Positions 17,352-27,500 of a DNA stretch of 64,000 bases are shown here, piece by piece; the first letter of the stretch is position 1; every line of letters starts with the position of its first letter. This DNA is from JBLWXV01 sp048267245 (lineage in GTDB: Bacteria; Bdellovibrionota; Bacteriovoracia; Bacteriovoracales; Bacteriovoracaceae), in NCBI GenBank assembly GCA_048267245.1, contig JBLWXV010000001.1, forward strand, positions 2,046,001 through 2,110,000, given 5' to 3'. Made by a program: the position numbers and the translations under genes. The notes under the pieces were generated by a model. The model made no database searches. It saw nothing but the letters and a program-made list of their open reading frames with translations, and had not been told where the DNA came from.

Positions 17352-18475
17352 TTGGCACTTATCCCAATTACGTGATTGGCTAATCGCTCGGCCCATTCGT
17401 ATTCACGAAGAATGATGGGAGCAACGAGGTGTTCTTCCTCACCAATTTGAGTTGGGTCATAGTCGTAGAGTGGAAGGCTTGAGTCAGGGTAGAGCGAATC
17501 GCGTACATAGAATACACCCTTGCCTCTACAGCCACCATGGGCGGCGAGCTCATCTCTAACTTCTTCACCTCTTCGTTGATCTCGACTCGCCTTTGAGAGT
17601 AGGCGGCGCTTCTCATCAGCATCGGTGGTCTTTGCCGCCTCTTCGCGAGCAAGGCGAGCTTTTTCAAACATGGTATCAGTGAAGGTGGTTGTAAATTCAC
17701 AGCCCTCACTTGAGGCATAATCATTATACCCCACAACCATCACAGCGTGCCAGAAGGCATGGTGGTTATAGAGTACGATGAGGGGAGCTTCATTTTTATC
17801 AAACCAGTTCTTCATCATCTCTACGATATTTTCAGGAGTGCTATTGACCGCCCACTGATTTCCCTCTGGGTCGGCGTGAAGAATTGTGCGTGAAAAGTGC
17901 GGCATTGGAATGGGCGCGCCCGAGAGATGATCAAGTCCAATAATCCAATTGGCGGCCGGTCCATAGTAGGCGCCATCTTGATTGGGGGTGGCAAAGACGC
18001 GATCACCTGCTTGATCATACTTGTACCAAGTCTTCATAAAGGGAAAGTCGCTATTTCTCATCATCTGTGTAGTTGAATTGAGTCGATAGATTGTATCCGT
18101 TCTCCAGTCACCCATGAGCTCGTCGCCAATTCCCGCTTTTGAAAGATTCATAAAGTAGCGCTCAGAGAGATCAATCTTCTGACCCTGGCCCAATTTTGAG
18201 AGCCACCACTCGGCCACGGCCGTATGAGACATAAAGAGGCACGAGCCGGCATTGTCTTGGTAGGGAGAGGAGATGACGTAGGGGAGAAGTTTGTTCATGC
18301 CACCAGCATAGGTCATAGGGCCTGGGCGAATGGCCTTACTCACTCCAGGAATCTCGCCTTCTACTTCTGGATTTTCAGCGAATTTAAGACCCTTAAGATA
18401 AATTGGGCCAGAGGCTGCTTGTAGAGTAAGGCTGAGAATGAGGCTGGTTGCCAAGCTAAGTGCTCGAATATACAT
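17348..18475 (-). CDS. Exported papain-like cysteine peptidase
   Basis: The 375-residue product has a signal peptide (MYIRALSLATSLILSLTLQAASG). It shows a C1-type arrangement: QDNAGSCLFMSHTAVAEWW near residue 73 corresponds to the oxyanion Gln plus nucleophile Cys, HAVMVVGYNDYA near residue 245 carries the His, and GKGVFYVRDSLYPD near 320 resembles the strand with the third residue, here Asp rather than Asn. A charged helical insert (EKARLAREEAAKTTDADEK) separates the last two. A GGGAG site precedes the ATG. It is likely active in the periplasm or outside the cell, and is co-transcribed with the RlmK gene through a GTGA overlap. Confidence 0.75.
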   Translation of the reverse strand: MYIRALSLATSLILSLTLQAASGPIYLKGLKFAENPEVEGEIPGVSKAIRPGPMTYAGGMNKLLPYVISSPYQDNAGSCLFMSHTAVAEWWLSKLGQGQKIDLSERYFMNLSKAGIGDELMGDWRTDTIYRLNSTTQMMRNSDFPFMKTWYKYDQAGDRVFATPNQDGAYYGPAANWIIGLDHLSGAPIPMPHFSRTILHADPEGNQWAVNSTPENIVEMMKNWFDKNEAPLIVLYNHHAFWHAVMVVGYNDYASSEGCEFTTTFTDTMFEKARLAREEAAKTTDADEKRRLLSKASRDQRRGEEVRDELAAHGGCRGKGVFYVRDSLYPDSSLPLYDYDPTQIGEEEHLVAPIILREYEWAERLANHVIGISAK

Positions 18476-18615
18476 AGTTTCTCCCGTTTTTTAAGCCACC
18501 TATTACATGCTTTTTGAGGCCTTTAGTCAGGACGCGAGGTGTTGATTTAAACGCTCAAGTAATCAGTTGTTAAAGCCGATAGGTCCACTCAGGAAACCCT
18601 GAAAAGGATAGAGAA

Positions 18616-19587
18616 ATGACGATGAAACGACTTCGGCCGCTGGCCTTTGGCCTAACATTTATGGCGATGGTGGCCTCAATTTCACAGGTACAAGCAGCTG
18701 GTGTGATGCACGCCCTAGTAAACTCAACGGGAGAGCTAGAAGAGCTCCTTTTTAAGAAAGGCTTTAACAGTGCCCAGGCGAGCTCACTCATGTCTTCTCG
18801 CGCTGAAATCATTCGCTCTCTCGGCGGCGAGGGAGAGGTTTTAAGTGGGGGAGTTCTCTACCAAAGATTGGCCGGCCTAAGGGTTGAGGGAAATCGCGAT
18901 TTGGCCACCCAGAAGGCAATGCTTAAGCTTCTGGCCAGCGACGAATCTAAGCTAAGCCAAAAGCAACTTGGCGCTCTCTTTAATCAAATGATCTATCTCT
19001 CCAATCGCTACGGCAGTAGTGCAGGAGCTGTTCTCGTTTGTTCACAGTGTGTAGATACAGAGCTCGCTCGTTCAGGAATTCATTTCGCACTTGGAACCAT
19101 CGTTGAACCTAGTAATAAGAAAGTTCTCTCTCTTGTTCCCAATCGTCCGAGTGATCTCAAGAGATTTCTTGCACGCGAATTAAAAGGGGCAGGCCTTGGA
19201 GATTACAGTAAGGTCTCTTCAAAATTTGTGATGCCGCAAGAAGAGAGATCACTCGCTCTCTTTTTGGCCATGAGAAATTCACAAGATCAGTCCAGCCGCG
19301 AACTCTTCAGTCAAATTATTAAACTCTCTACAGATAAGAAGTCGGGAAAAGTGAACCTCTTTAATGAAGCGGACTCACATAAGCTGTGGAAGGTCTTTTC
19401 AGACGATCCCAACAGTGCTGAGAAAAAATCCTGGGTTGCACTCTTAAAAGAAGTAGAAAGCAACCGCGCTGAAGGTGAGAGCGTTGAAAGTGCCTTCTAT
19501 GGGGTGCTTGAAAAGCGCGCCAGAAGTGATGAGTCTCTGGCCGATGAGCTTGAGATTCTCAAAGAGAAAAACTGTTACTTTAGATAA
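18616..19587 (+). CDS. Exported helical hypothetical protein
   Basis: This 323-residue protein has a signal peptide (RLRPLAFGLTFMAMVASISQVQA). The mature part is mostly helical and charged, with a single CSQC motif near residue 140. AAGGAT lies about six bases before the ATG at 18616; a second ATG at 18622 is also possible. It precedes the 1000-residue lipoprotein gene by 21 bases, so the two are probably one operon and may act together. The family is not recognised. Confidence 0.75.
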   Translation: MTMKRLRPLAFGLTFMAMVASISQVQAAGVMHALVNSTGELEELLFKKGFNSAQASSLMSSRAEIIRSLGGEGEVLSGGVLYQRLAGLRVEGNRDLATQKAMLKLLASDESKLSQKQLGALFNQMIYLSNRYGSSAGAVLVCSQCVDTELARSGIHFALGTIVEPSNKKVLSLVPNRPSDLKRFLARELKGAGLGDYSKVSSKFVMPQEERSLALFLAMRNSQDQSSRELFSQIIKLSTDKKSGKVNLFNEADSHKLWKVFSDDPNSAEKKSWVALLKEVESNRAEGESVESAFYGVLEKRARSDESLADELEILKEKNCYFR

Positions 19588-19608
19588 TTTGAAACATAGG
19601 TGTATCTG

Positions 19609-22600
19609 ATGAAAAAAAATAATTTCTCAAAAGGCGCAGCTTATTTGTCGCTCTTTGGGCTTCTTTCAAGCTGTTCAACTTTCAATCGATCGACGAGTTC
19701 GGAAGATGTGATCAATAACCGCTCGGCCCACCAGGTTTATGGAGAGCTGCAAGAGAGTGGGGTTGGTTTTAATGCCCGCGCTCTTTTAGTTGACGGCGCT
19801 GATCCCAACGGAAATCTCGCCGGAGGTGTTACCTGGGGGGCCGAGAAGGAAGCATCTTCTTGGCTTATCTTGAAGGCGATGGGCCCAAGTGGAAATCAAT
19901 TCAAAGGTTATATCTCTAATTTGCCAGAGGACAAGCGCGAAGAGTTTCTTAGAGACTTTTTGCGAAACTATGCCAAAGATGCCAATGGCTATCGCACTTT
20001 TAGAGATGACAATGGGGTGGTGATTGATCTCGCCCGCGATGTAAAGAGTGTTGAAGGACAGGCAAAGACTCTCGACCTTACTTTTTTAAAAACGACTGAC
20101 TTTGACAATGCATCTTTGAGTGAGCTTGATGAGAAGTTCGCTACACTTGTAGATATGTGGGAGGACAAGCCAATGTCCTTCATCAAGCCGAGTGTGAGGT
20201 CCAAATTTTGGAAGAGCCAATTGCCGGGTCTGGCCGGTACGAAATTTCCTAAAAATTACTATGACTATACACCGAACTTTGGACCTGCTCAGAAGTATGT
20301 CGACAATGCCCACGGCACTGGTGTTGGAGGCTGGGAGATTAACTTTAAACCCCTTGGAACCTACGGAGAGTTTGAAGAGTCTGTTGTTTGGTTTAGAAGT
20401 GAGCTAAAGAACGCTGGACAGCTCTTTCAGGCCCCTGGTCACCAGCGAATGGTGTTTCAGCGCCATCCCAATCTTCCAGAGGAAAAACTCGCCGATCTCT
20501 ACCGGGCAATTCAAGCGCTCATTGTACTTGACGGTATCAAAGGCCGCACCGGAATTGAATTTGCTAATTATAAATCTGTTCTCTCCGACGCCGATATGGC
20601 CTCGCTTAGAACTGGTCGTGGGGTCATTAGGCTTGAGGGCGATCGCTTTGGTGAAAATACGATGGCGGTTGAATTTCGTGCAGGTACTAAGGATATTCGA
20701 CTCGCGCGCTTTCTTCAAACGACCCTTGCCGCGCGAATTGCCTCCAACGACTTTGATGGGCTTGAAGATATCTCCAAGTATAATCTCTATAGCGGAGTAG
20801 GTTATAGCGGGTGGAATGCTGAGGATCTCGCAAACCGCTTTGGTGTTAAGAAGAATGTGGCCCAGCGAGCGATAGACAACCTAGAGACAGCGGGCATTAA
20901 GGCCGGCTATACAGTTCCATTTTGGAATTGGACTAAGCGTGGAATTCCATTTATTAGCACTCCTAAGCGCGCCATCATTAGGGATGCTACGAGGAGCTTT
21001 ATTGAGCAAGCGGCATCTGTCTCTGGTTCTGAAGATAAAATGAAGCGCGAACTGCGCGACTTGATGGTAGGTTGGACAAAACACACCAATCTTCAAAATG
21101 ATCTTCGCCGCTATATTAAACCTAAGCGTGCTCTTAGTGAGACCGCAGATATTCTTCATTTTAATGCACCAGCAGGGCGCGCACTCGTAGCAAACCCAGT
21201 TGATGTCAATAAGATTGATCTTGGTATTGAATATTCGGGTAAGATGCCAGTTAAACTCTACGCCGACTACTCGGATGATAAACTCCAGGATAATAAAAAA
21301 GCGTGGATTCAAACTTCGGCCGATTTAGGGACTGAAGAGCGCAAGGCACTCTTAGAGCGCGTCGCTGTCGATCTACATAAAAATCTCGGTGGTAGTGGGG
21401 AAGCTGCACTCGTTCAAAGTGATGGTCATGGCCACGGTCTTGATATTTCCTATGAAATTCGCGACCCCAAGAATCGCAAGTGGGTCGTGGAGTGGGATGG
21501 TATTGGACGCAGTTACTCGGCCGAAGGAGACATTATCGACGGTTCAGTTCGCTCTGGTTCAGTAGAGCTTGTGACGCCTAAATTTGTGCCAACAGCTGAA
21601 GATATGAGTGCGGTCTATAAGGCCTTTGATAGCAATAATATCGTGCCTCATATTCTCACTGGTGGCGGACATATTAATATTGACCTAGCCGCATTTGAAG
21701 GTAATCCAAAGGCACTTGCGCGCTTTATGACCATCTTTCACGAGCACCGTGGAATCATCTCTTTGATGTTCCAGCACTACAATCGTTTAAGAACCTCGGA
21801 GCCTATTGAGATTTCAAATTCTCTGGCCCAAAAACTTAAGAATTTTAATGGCAGTGAAAGTGAACTTAAAACTCTTCTCTATAACGAACAGTATTTTAAT
21901 ACTCGCTATGGAAGAAAGACTCGCTATCTGCAACTTGATCTCTCGGCGTATTTCCAAGACGTAATTCCAGAGGAGTTTGTGACTGACGACTTTGATATTC
22001 AAAGTCCTGTGACACCATGGAGACGTACTTTTAGAGTTGATCCGCGTATTAGAAAGGCCGAGTTTAGAATGTTCAACGCTCCAAGGGATCCAGTTGAATC
22101 AGCACTCCAGATTCGACTGGTGCGCGCAATGCTAAGTAAGGCCCTCAACGAAGATGGAGCACTCTCTGGTAAAATTCAGAAGGTTGATCACCTTGATTAT
22201 CTCGCTCATCCTGATCGCGCTCTTAGTGATCTCAAGAAGATGTGTGATGATCTAGGGCTAGAAGTTGATGACTATCGTCCGGCGATGGGAGAGGGTCTCT
22301 CCGATACTGATATTGCCAAGCGCTCGGAGTTCTTTGAGACTTTCCGTGAAAAGATTGCTCCCTTTAAAGAGCAAAAGGGTTGGGGCCAGGCCGTGCCGCC
22401 AAGAAGTGCTCAGAATGCAATAAGTTCAGAGGGTCGTGAGTGGGTTCCAGGTCCGGCCGATGAACTCAATACCATGACTCACGAAGACCGCATTGCGGCC
22501 GCTCGTCGAGCTCAGACTATTCGCGATCAAATTGTACCTAATAGAAGTATTCAAAAGGCTTATCGTCGAAGTGATAGCTGTGCAGCCGCTATTTCTTCCT

Positions 22601-22611
22601 TCCTGCGATAA
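19609..22611 (+). CDS. Lipoprotein with two amidoligase (GCS-like) halves
   Basis: The frame opens at a GTG (19600), but the ATG at 19609 follows AGGTG by six bases and gives a 1000-residue protein with lipobox LLSSC near residue 22. Two regions resemble the amidoligase_2/glutamate-cysteine-ligase fold. The first, about residues 230-380, has GTGVGGWEINFKPLG, APGHQRMVF and MAVEFRAGTKD. The second, about 600-850, has WVVEWDGIG, SVELVTPKF, GGGHINIDL, HEHRGIISLMFQHYNRLR and KAEFRMFNAPRD. In known amidoligases these segments bind ATP, metal and substrate and form amide bonds. An exported lipoprotein would have no ATP supply, so it may be a non-ligase derivative or stay at the inner face. Role unknown. 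Confidence 0.65.
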   Translation: MKKNNFSKGAAYLSLFGLLSSCSTFNRSTSSEDVINNRSAHQVYGELQESGVGFNARALLVDGADPNGNLAGGVTWGAEKEASSWLILKAMGPSGNQFKGYISNLPEDKREEFLRDFLRNYAKDANGYRTFRDDNGVVIDLARDVKSVEGQAKTLDLTFLKTTDFDNASLSELDEKFATLVDMWEDKPMSFIKPSVRSKFWKSQLPGLAGTKFPKNYYDYTPNFGPAQKYVDNAHGTGVGGWEINFKPLGTYGEFEESVVWFRSELKNAGQLFQAPGHQRMVFQRHPNLPEEKLADLYRAIQALIVLDGIKGRTGIEFANYKSVLSDADMASLRTGRGVIRLEGDRFGENTMAVEFRAGTKDIRLARFLQTTLAARIASNDFDGLEDISKYNLYSGVGYSGWNAEDLANRFGVKKNVAQRAIDNLETAGIKAGYTVPFWNWTKRGIPFISTPKRAIIRDATRSFIEQAASVSGSEDKMKRELRDLMVGWTKHTNLQNDLRRYIKPKRALSETADILHFNAPAGRALVANPVDVNKIDLGIEYSGKMPVKLYADYSDDKLQDNKKAWIQTSADLGTEERKALLERVAVDLHKNLGGSGEAALVQSDGHGHGLDISYEIRDPKNRKWVVEWDGIGRSYSAEGDIIDGSVRSGSVELVTPKFVPTAEDMSAVYKAFDSNNIVPHILTGGGHINIDLAAFEGNPKALARFMTIFHEHRGIISLMFQHYNRLRTSEPIEISNSLAQKLKNFNGSESELKTLLYNEQYFNTRYGRKTRYLQLDLSAYFQDVIPEEFVTDDFDIQSPVTPWRRTFRVDPRIRKAEFRMFNAPRDPVESALQIRLVRAMLSKALNEDGALSGKIQKVDHLDYLAHPDRALSDLKKMCDDLGLEVDDYRPAMGEGLSDTDIAKRSEFFETFREKIAPFKEQKGWGQAVPPRSAQNAISSEGREWVPGPADELNTMTHEDRIAAARRAQTIRDQIVPNRSIQKAYRRSDSCAAAISSFLR

Positions 22612-22618
22612 ATTGATT

Positions 22619-22652
22619 GATCCAGGCGAGATTCTCCTCGCCTGGATCTTTT
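22619..22652. terminator. Bidirectional terminator hairpin
   Basis: A perfect 12-base stem (22619-22630 with 22637-22648; arm GATCCAGGCGAG) has a 6-base loop and sits between the convergent lipoprotein gene and prfC. TTTT follows on the plus strand. The minus-strand side has only a weak T-rich flank. Confidence 0.75.
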
Positions 22653-22653
22653 C

Positions 22654-24276
22654 TTAATTTCTGTAATCAGAGTTTTTAAAGAATTCGACCTCTGGAAATT
22701 TCTCCATCACAAGTTTTAAGTCCCATTCACTTCTAACTGAAAAACACGGTCTCTCTTTGTGATCCCAAACAATATTTGAGCTATTGGCATTGATGAATTT
22801 ATCTTTTTCTTTCTCACTCTTAAATTTGAGCCAGCGCACTCCCATAAAGGGATAGGATTCATAGTCGCCGCGCACATTATATTCGTGCTCGAGGCGGTGC
22901 TTTACAACTTCAAATTGAAGCGCCCCCACCGCACCAAGGATCTTCTCTCTGGTAGTGGTGCGAATAAAGAGCTGTACTGTGCCCTCTTCAGAGAGCTGAG
23001 TGAGGCCTTTATCGAGTTGCTTGGCCTTGAGGGGATCTTTAAGGAGAACCTTCTTAAAGAGTTCTGGGGCAAAGGAGGGAATGCCAGTGAATTGAATGGC
23101 CTCACCTTCGGTGAAGGTGTCGCCAATTTGAAATTTGCCGGTGTCGTGCAGCCCAATGATATCTCCTGGCAGCGCTTCTTCGGCAATCTCTCTATCCTGG
23201 GCCTGAAACATCAATGGCGTAGCAATTTTTATTTCCCGTCCGTCTCGAACGTGCAAGATTTTCTGTCCGCGGGTAAATTTGCCCGAACACACGCGCATAA
23301 AGGCCACGCGGTCGCGGTGGCGCGGGTCCATATTGGCCTGAATTTTAAAGATGAAGCCAGAGAATTTATCTTCATTTGGTTCCACCCTTCTTGTGGCCGC
23401 GTGCTCATCAAAAGGAGCGAGGCGAGCGCTTCTTCCCTTTGGTCCTGGAGAGTTCTCCGCAATAAAGTCGAGGGTCTCTTTTACCCCAAAATTGTGAAGG
23501 GCCGAGCCAAAGAAAACCGGAGTCATGATACCGGCGAGATATTCTTCTTTAGAAAACTCAGGAATGAGTTCGCTCACCATTTCTAGGTCGGCAATGAGCT
23601 TTTCACGCACAACTTCTGGCAAGAATTTTTTAATCTCCTCACTTTCTAGATCAGAGGCATCGACAATCGTTGGGTTGTGAGGATCACTAGTTTCTTTGAA
23701 GCTTCTAATATTCTTCGTTGCAAGGTCGTAGACCCCTTTGAAGTTGACTCCGTCGCCCACCGGCCAGGTGAGGGGAATACACTGAATATTGAGAATCTTC
23801 TCGACGTTATCCAAGAGCTCAAAAGGATCCATTGAGTCGCGGTCAAATTTGTTCATGAAAGTGACGATGGGAGTGTCGCGCATGCGGCAAACTTCCATGA
23901 GTTTAATGGTCTGCTCTTCCACACCCTTAGCGGAGTCAATCATCATCAGCACACTCTCAACAGCGGTAAGTGTGCGGTAGGTATCCTCACTAAAGTCCTT
24001 GTGCCCGGGAGTGTCGAGTAGGTGCATGGCGCGCTCTACTTTATCTGAGAGATAGGGAAAGCTCATTACTGATGAACTAATTGAGATTCCGCGCTCTTTT
24101 TCAATTTCCATCCAGTCGGACTTGGCGAAATTTCCGTGCTTTGATTTTACCATCCCGGCGGTGCGGATAACCTCACCAAACCAAAGGAGCTTTTCTGTCA
24201 TGGTTGTCTTACCGGCATCCGGGTGGGAGATAATAGCAAAGGTGGCGCGCTTTGCGCGGGGATTAAATTCGCTCAA
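22654..24276 (-). CDS. prfC: Peptide chain release factor 3
   Basis: RF3 is a translational GTPase that removes RF1/RF2 from the ribosome after peptide release. GTPase motifs are ISHPDAGKTTMTEKLLW (P-loop), RGISISSSVMSF (switch I), DTPGHKDFSEDTYRTL (switch II) and MNKFDRD. The C-terminal half carries the RF3-typical QDREIAEEALPGDIIGLHDTG and GALQFEVVKHRLEHEYNV. Length 540 residues is normal. The start is TTG at 24276, preceded by AGAGGA. It is a single gene, converging on the amidoligase-like gene with a terminator between them. Confidence 0.96.
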   Translation of the reverse strand: MSEFNPRAKRATFAIISHPDAGKTTMTEKLLWFGEVIRTAGMVKSKHGNFAKSDWMEIEKERGISISSSVMSFPYLSDKVERAMHLLDTPGHKDFSEDTYRTLTAVESVLMMIDSAKGVEEQTIKLMEVCRMRDTPIVTFMNKFDRDSMDPFELLDNVEKILNIQCIPLTWPVGDGVNFKGVYDLATKNIRSFKETSDPHNPTIVDASDLESEEIKKFLPEVVREKLIADLEMVSELIPEFSKEEYLAGIMTPVFFGSALHNFGVKETLDFIAENSPGPKGRSARLAPFDEHAATRRVEPNEDKFSGFIFKIQANMDPRHRDRVAFMRVCSGKFTRGQKILHVRDGREIKIATPLMFQAQDREIAEEALPGDIIGLHDTGKFQIGDTFTEGEAIQFTGIPSFAPELFKKVLLKDPLKAKQLDKGLTQLSEEGTVQLFIRTTTREKILGAVGALQFEVVKHRLEHEYNVRGDYESYPFMGVRWLKFKSEKEKDKFINANSSNIVWDHKERPCFSVRSEWDLKLVMEKFPEVEFFKNSDYRN

Positions 24277-24355
24277 GAGATCCTCTTTAGTTTAAGCTTC
24301 TGGGCGCAAAAATTTACTTTTTGGCACACTGTAATAGTTTCCATCACTCTAGTAA

Positions 24356-24503
24356 AGTCGCATAGGCGCGACTAATATCGCCGCCATCTCAAGATAGAAT
24401 TTTGCGTTTGTTGTTGTTGCGTGACCTATGATGTGTGATGTGTTCTCGTTGACCTATCTTGAAAGTAAGAGCCGCCCAAGTGATGACTGGGCGGCTTTTT
24501 TTT
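24356..24503 (+). ncRNA. Candidate structured small RNA ending in a strong terminator
   Basis: The space between prfC and gcvP, both on the minus strand, holds three plus-strand structures. The first is a hairpin AGTCGC-ATAGGC-GCGACT (24356-24373). The second is a 9-base long-range pairing of TCAAGATAG (24389-24397) with CTATCTTGA (24454-24462). The third is a terminator stem (24470-24478 with 24488-24496) followed by eight T. TGACCTAT also occurs twice inside (24422 and 24450). No plus-strand gene lies upstream that needs a terminator here. I could not find a convincing promoter and do not recognise a known RNA family. Confidence 0.4.
24470..24503 (+). terminator. Strong plus-strand terminator
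   Basis: AGCCGCCCA (24470-24478) pairs with TGGGCGGCT (24488-24496), followed by a run of T to 24503. The T-run is on the plus strand only, so it does not suit gcvP, which ends at 24513 on the minus strand. It would stop transcription heading into gcvP in antisense. Confidence 0.8.
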
Positions 24504-24512
24504 GCCTAAATT

Positions 24513-27500
24513 CTACTTGGCCTTGCGCTCTTCGTGAGCGGCCACAATTCGCTTCATAACCTCATTGATTGGCATATTGGCCAGCTCTTTTGGGCTAACG
24601 ATATTGCGCGGAAGAGAGGGCAAGCCTGTGATCTTTTCACTGAGGACAAGGTTCTTATTGGCGCCTACTTCATCCATCTTGCAGATGGGTGTGAAGTGAG
24701 GGGCGGTGCTGAGCACTTCTGGGTGCTCGTGAATCATGGTGTGAATTCCTTCAACCACTTCACTAAAGCGATCGAGCTCGGCCTTAGTGAAGGACTCCGT
24801 CGGCTCGATCATCAAACCATATTGCTCTGGAAAGGCAACCGTTGGCGCGTGAAGACCGAAGTCTAGAAAGAGTTTTCCAATTTTGGCGATGGCCGAGGCC
24901 TTAGGAGTGCCTGCAGCTTCAATGCGTGCAAAACTCTCTGGAGTAAGTGTGAGAATGAACTCGTGCATGCGGGCAACTTCGGTGTCGGCCGGAAGTGCCG
25001 GGAAAGATTTTTTAAGGCGCTTAAAAAGATACTGAGCTGAGAGAACTGCAAAGGCACTCATCTGGCGCACGCCCTCGGTTCCGAGTGCTTTGATATAGGT
25101 ATACGCGCGCACCTTGTGAGCGAAGTTACCGTAGTGGCGGTGAATACTTCCCATGCTGCGAGCAGGGTGCACCACTTTGTACGTTTCACCCTCTTTTTCA
25201 ATTTGAACGCCAGGGAGGTAGTCGACGAGTTTTTCACTCACGGCCACGATGGCGTCACCTGGTCCACCGCCTCCGTGAGGAATGGTCCATGTTTTGTGAA
25301 GGTTATTGTGAACGGCGTCCACTCCAAGAGCGTTGAGGTCGACGTGGCCCGCGATCGCATTCATGTTGGCCCCGTCCATATAGACTAGACCTCCCACTGA
25401 GTGAATGAGTTCGGCCATTTCCTTAAACTTACTTTCAAACACACCACTGGTATTTGGGTTTGTCACCATCACACCTGAGATGCGATTTCCAAATTTGGCC
25501 ACTAATTCTTGAATGTGATCAAAGTTCATCTCGCCACTTGGATAAGCTCCAACCTCAACAATTCCGTACTCCACTCCGGCCACTTTCTTAGTGACAAAAC
25601 CGGCCATGGTCGCGGTGGCGGGGTTGGTGCCGTGGGCACTTTTCGGAATGAGAATGACATTTCGAGTGTCGCCCTCGCCATTGTCATGGTGGTAGGCCTG
25701 GAACATTTTAAGACCCACGAGCTCACCTTGAGCGCCGGCCACTGGTTGAGTGGTCACACCTGCAAGCCCTGTGATCTTCTTAAAATCTTCTTGGATTTCA
25801 AAGAGAATTTGCAGTGAGCCCTGAGCGTCTTCAATTGGTGCTTGGGGATGTATATTTGTAAAGCCCGGAAGTGATGCGGCCCAGTCATTAATGTAGGGGT
25901 TGTACTTCATAGTACAAGATCCTAGTGGATAGATCGCGTCGTCTGGACTTACGTTGAGATTTCCAAGATCGTCGTAGAATTTTTGAAGCGTCTTTTCTTC
26001 AATCTTTGGAATCCCACAACTCTCATTTTGTTCAAAGTTTGACGGCAACTCAGGAAGAGTGACTTCATCATCATTACTCACTCCAAATTGTTCTTTGAAG
26101 AAGGCAATTAGATTGTCGATATCTGAATCAGTGTGGCGATCAAAGAAAGAGACGAGAAGGATATTTCTGCCATCATCAGTGCGTTCACTGATATTCACTC
26201 CCAGGTGTAGGCCATGGGTGGCCGCCTTGTGAATGAGGACTTCGATATTGCCGTCTATTTCAAGTGCGACTTCATTGTAGAAGGGAGTCGCATTAAAGGC
26301 GAGATCTACACCGTGAAGTGTGAGGACTTCACGAGCGAATCTGCGCGCGTTCTCCTTTCCTTTAAGTGCGCTTCTTGCAATACCCTCTTCACCGCGGGCA
26401 AGCACTGCCGCACCTGCGATAGTGGCGACAAAGCTTTGGTTTGAACAGATATTGCTGGTCGCTTTCTCGCGGCGGATGTGTTGCTCGCGAGTTGAGAGCA
26501 CCATGCAAAGAGCGCTGTTGCCGCGCTCGTCAGTGCCCTTGCCCACATAGCGCCCGGCCGTTTGGCGAATCGAAATTTTATCTTCATCGTTGTAGCGAAT
26601 GCCAAAGATACCAAGGCCTGGGCCGCCAAAATTTGGCCCTAGACACAGGTGTTGGCCCTCGCCCACGATAATGTCGACGCCCTTGTGATTCTCTCCCCAC
26701 TTAGAGGGGCGCACGAGTCCGCCGGCAGCGAGGAGCATCGGATCGATGATGCCCACTGTTTTGAGATCATTGGCGCGGGCAAAGTCTGTTAGCTCGTGAA
26801 CATCCTCAAGACTTCCGAGATGGCCCACTTGTGGGAAGGCGATGGCCGCTAGAGAGCCAGAGTTTTCACTGACAATCTTGGCCAGGGCTTCCATATCTGT
26901 CGTGCCGGTATTTGAATCAATTGGCACTTCGATGATTTCTAATTCGGTTGAGGCGGCGAGGGTGTGGAGCACTTCGATATCGCCAGGGTACACAGACTTT
27001 GTCACTAGGACTTTTTGTTTTCCGCGCGCTAGGCGCGTGGCCGTGACGAGGGCCTCAAAAAGGCATGTTGAGCGGTCGTAGAGAGAGGCGTTGATGGCCT
27101 CAAAACCTGTGAGGGCGGCAATGGCATTGCTATAGAGCCATAGTGTGTAGAGCGTGCCCTGACTTCTCTCTGGTTGATAAGGGGTATAGGCCGTTGTGAG
27201 ACCTCTGATATTGCAAACGTAGGAGACGATACCTGGGACTTCATAGTCTTTAAGTCCATCGCCAATGAAGCTTGGTTTAATTTTATTCTTAGCTGCAATC
27301 TTACTAAGGTGAGCCTCTAATTCACCATAAGAGAGTTCACGGCCCAGTCCTAGATCTTCTTTGAAGAAAATATCTCTTGGCATGCTAGCAAAGACATCTT
27401 CAATTTTACTTAGACCCAGCTCCTTGAGCATGGCCTGCTGTTCGGCTTCGGTGGCCGAGATATAAAAGCGCGCGAGTTCGCGCTGGAGTTCTTGAGGATT

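Noticed and set aside
16425..17396. ATG at 17396 as the RlmK-like gene start
   Set aside because: It would overlap the upstream gene by 49 bases with no binding site; GTG 17351 gives a GTGA overlap and the expected N-terminus. Kept as an alternative.
22885..23586. A 233-residue plus-strand ORF inside prfC
   Set aside because: prfC on the other strand is a complete, well-conserved gene; the ORF has no recognisable motif.
24431..24562. Short plus-strand ORF starting at the ATGATG near 24430
   Set aside because: It runs through a strong terminator into the antisense of gcvP and lacks a ribosome-binding site.
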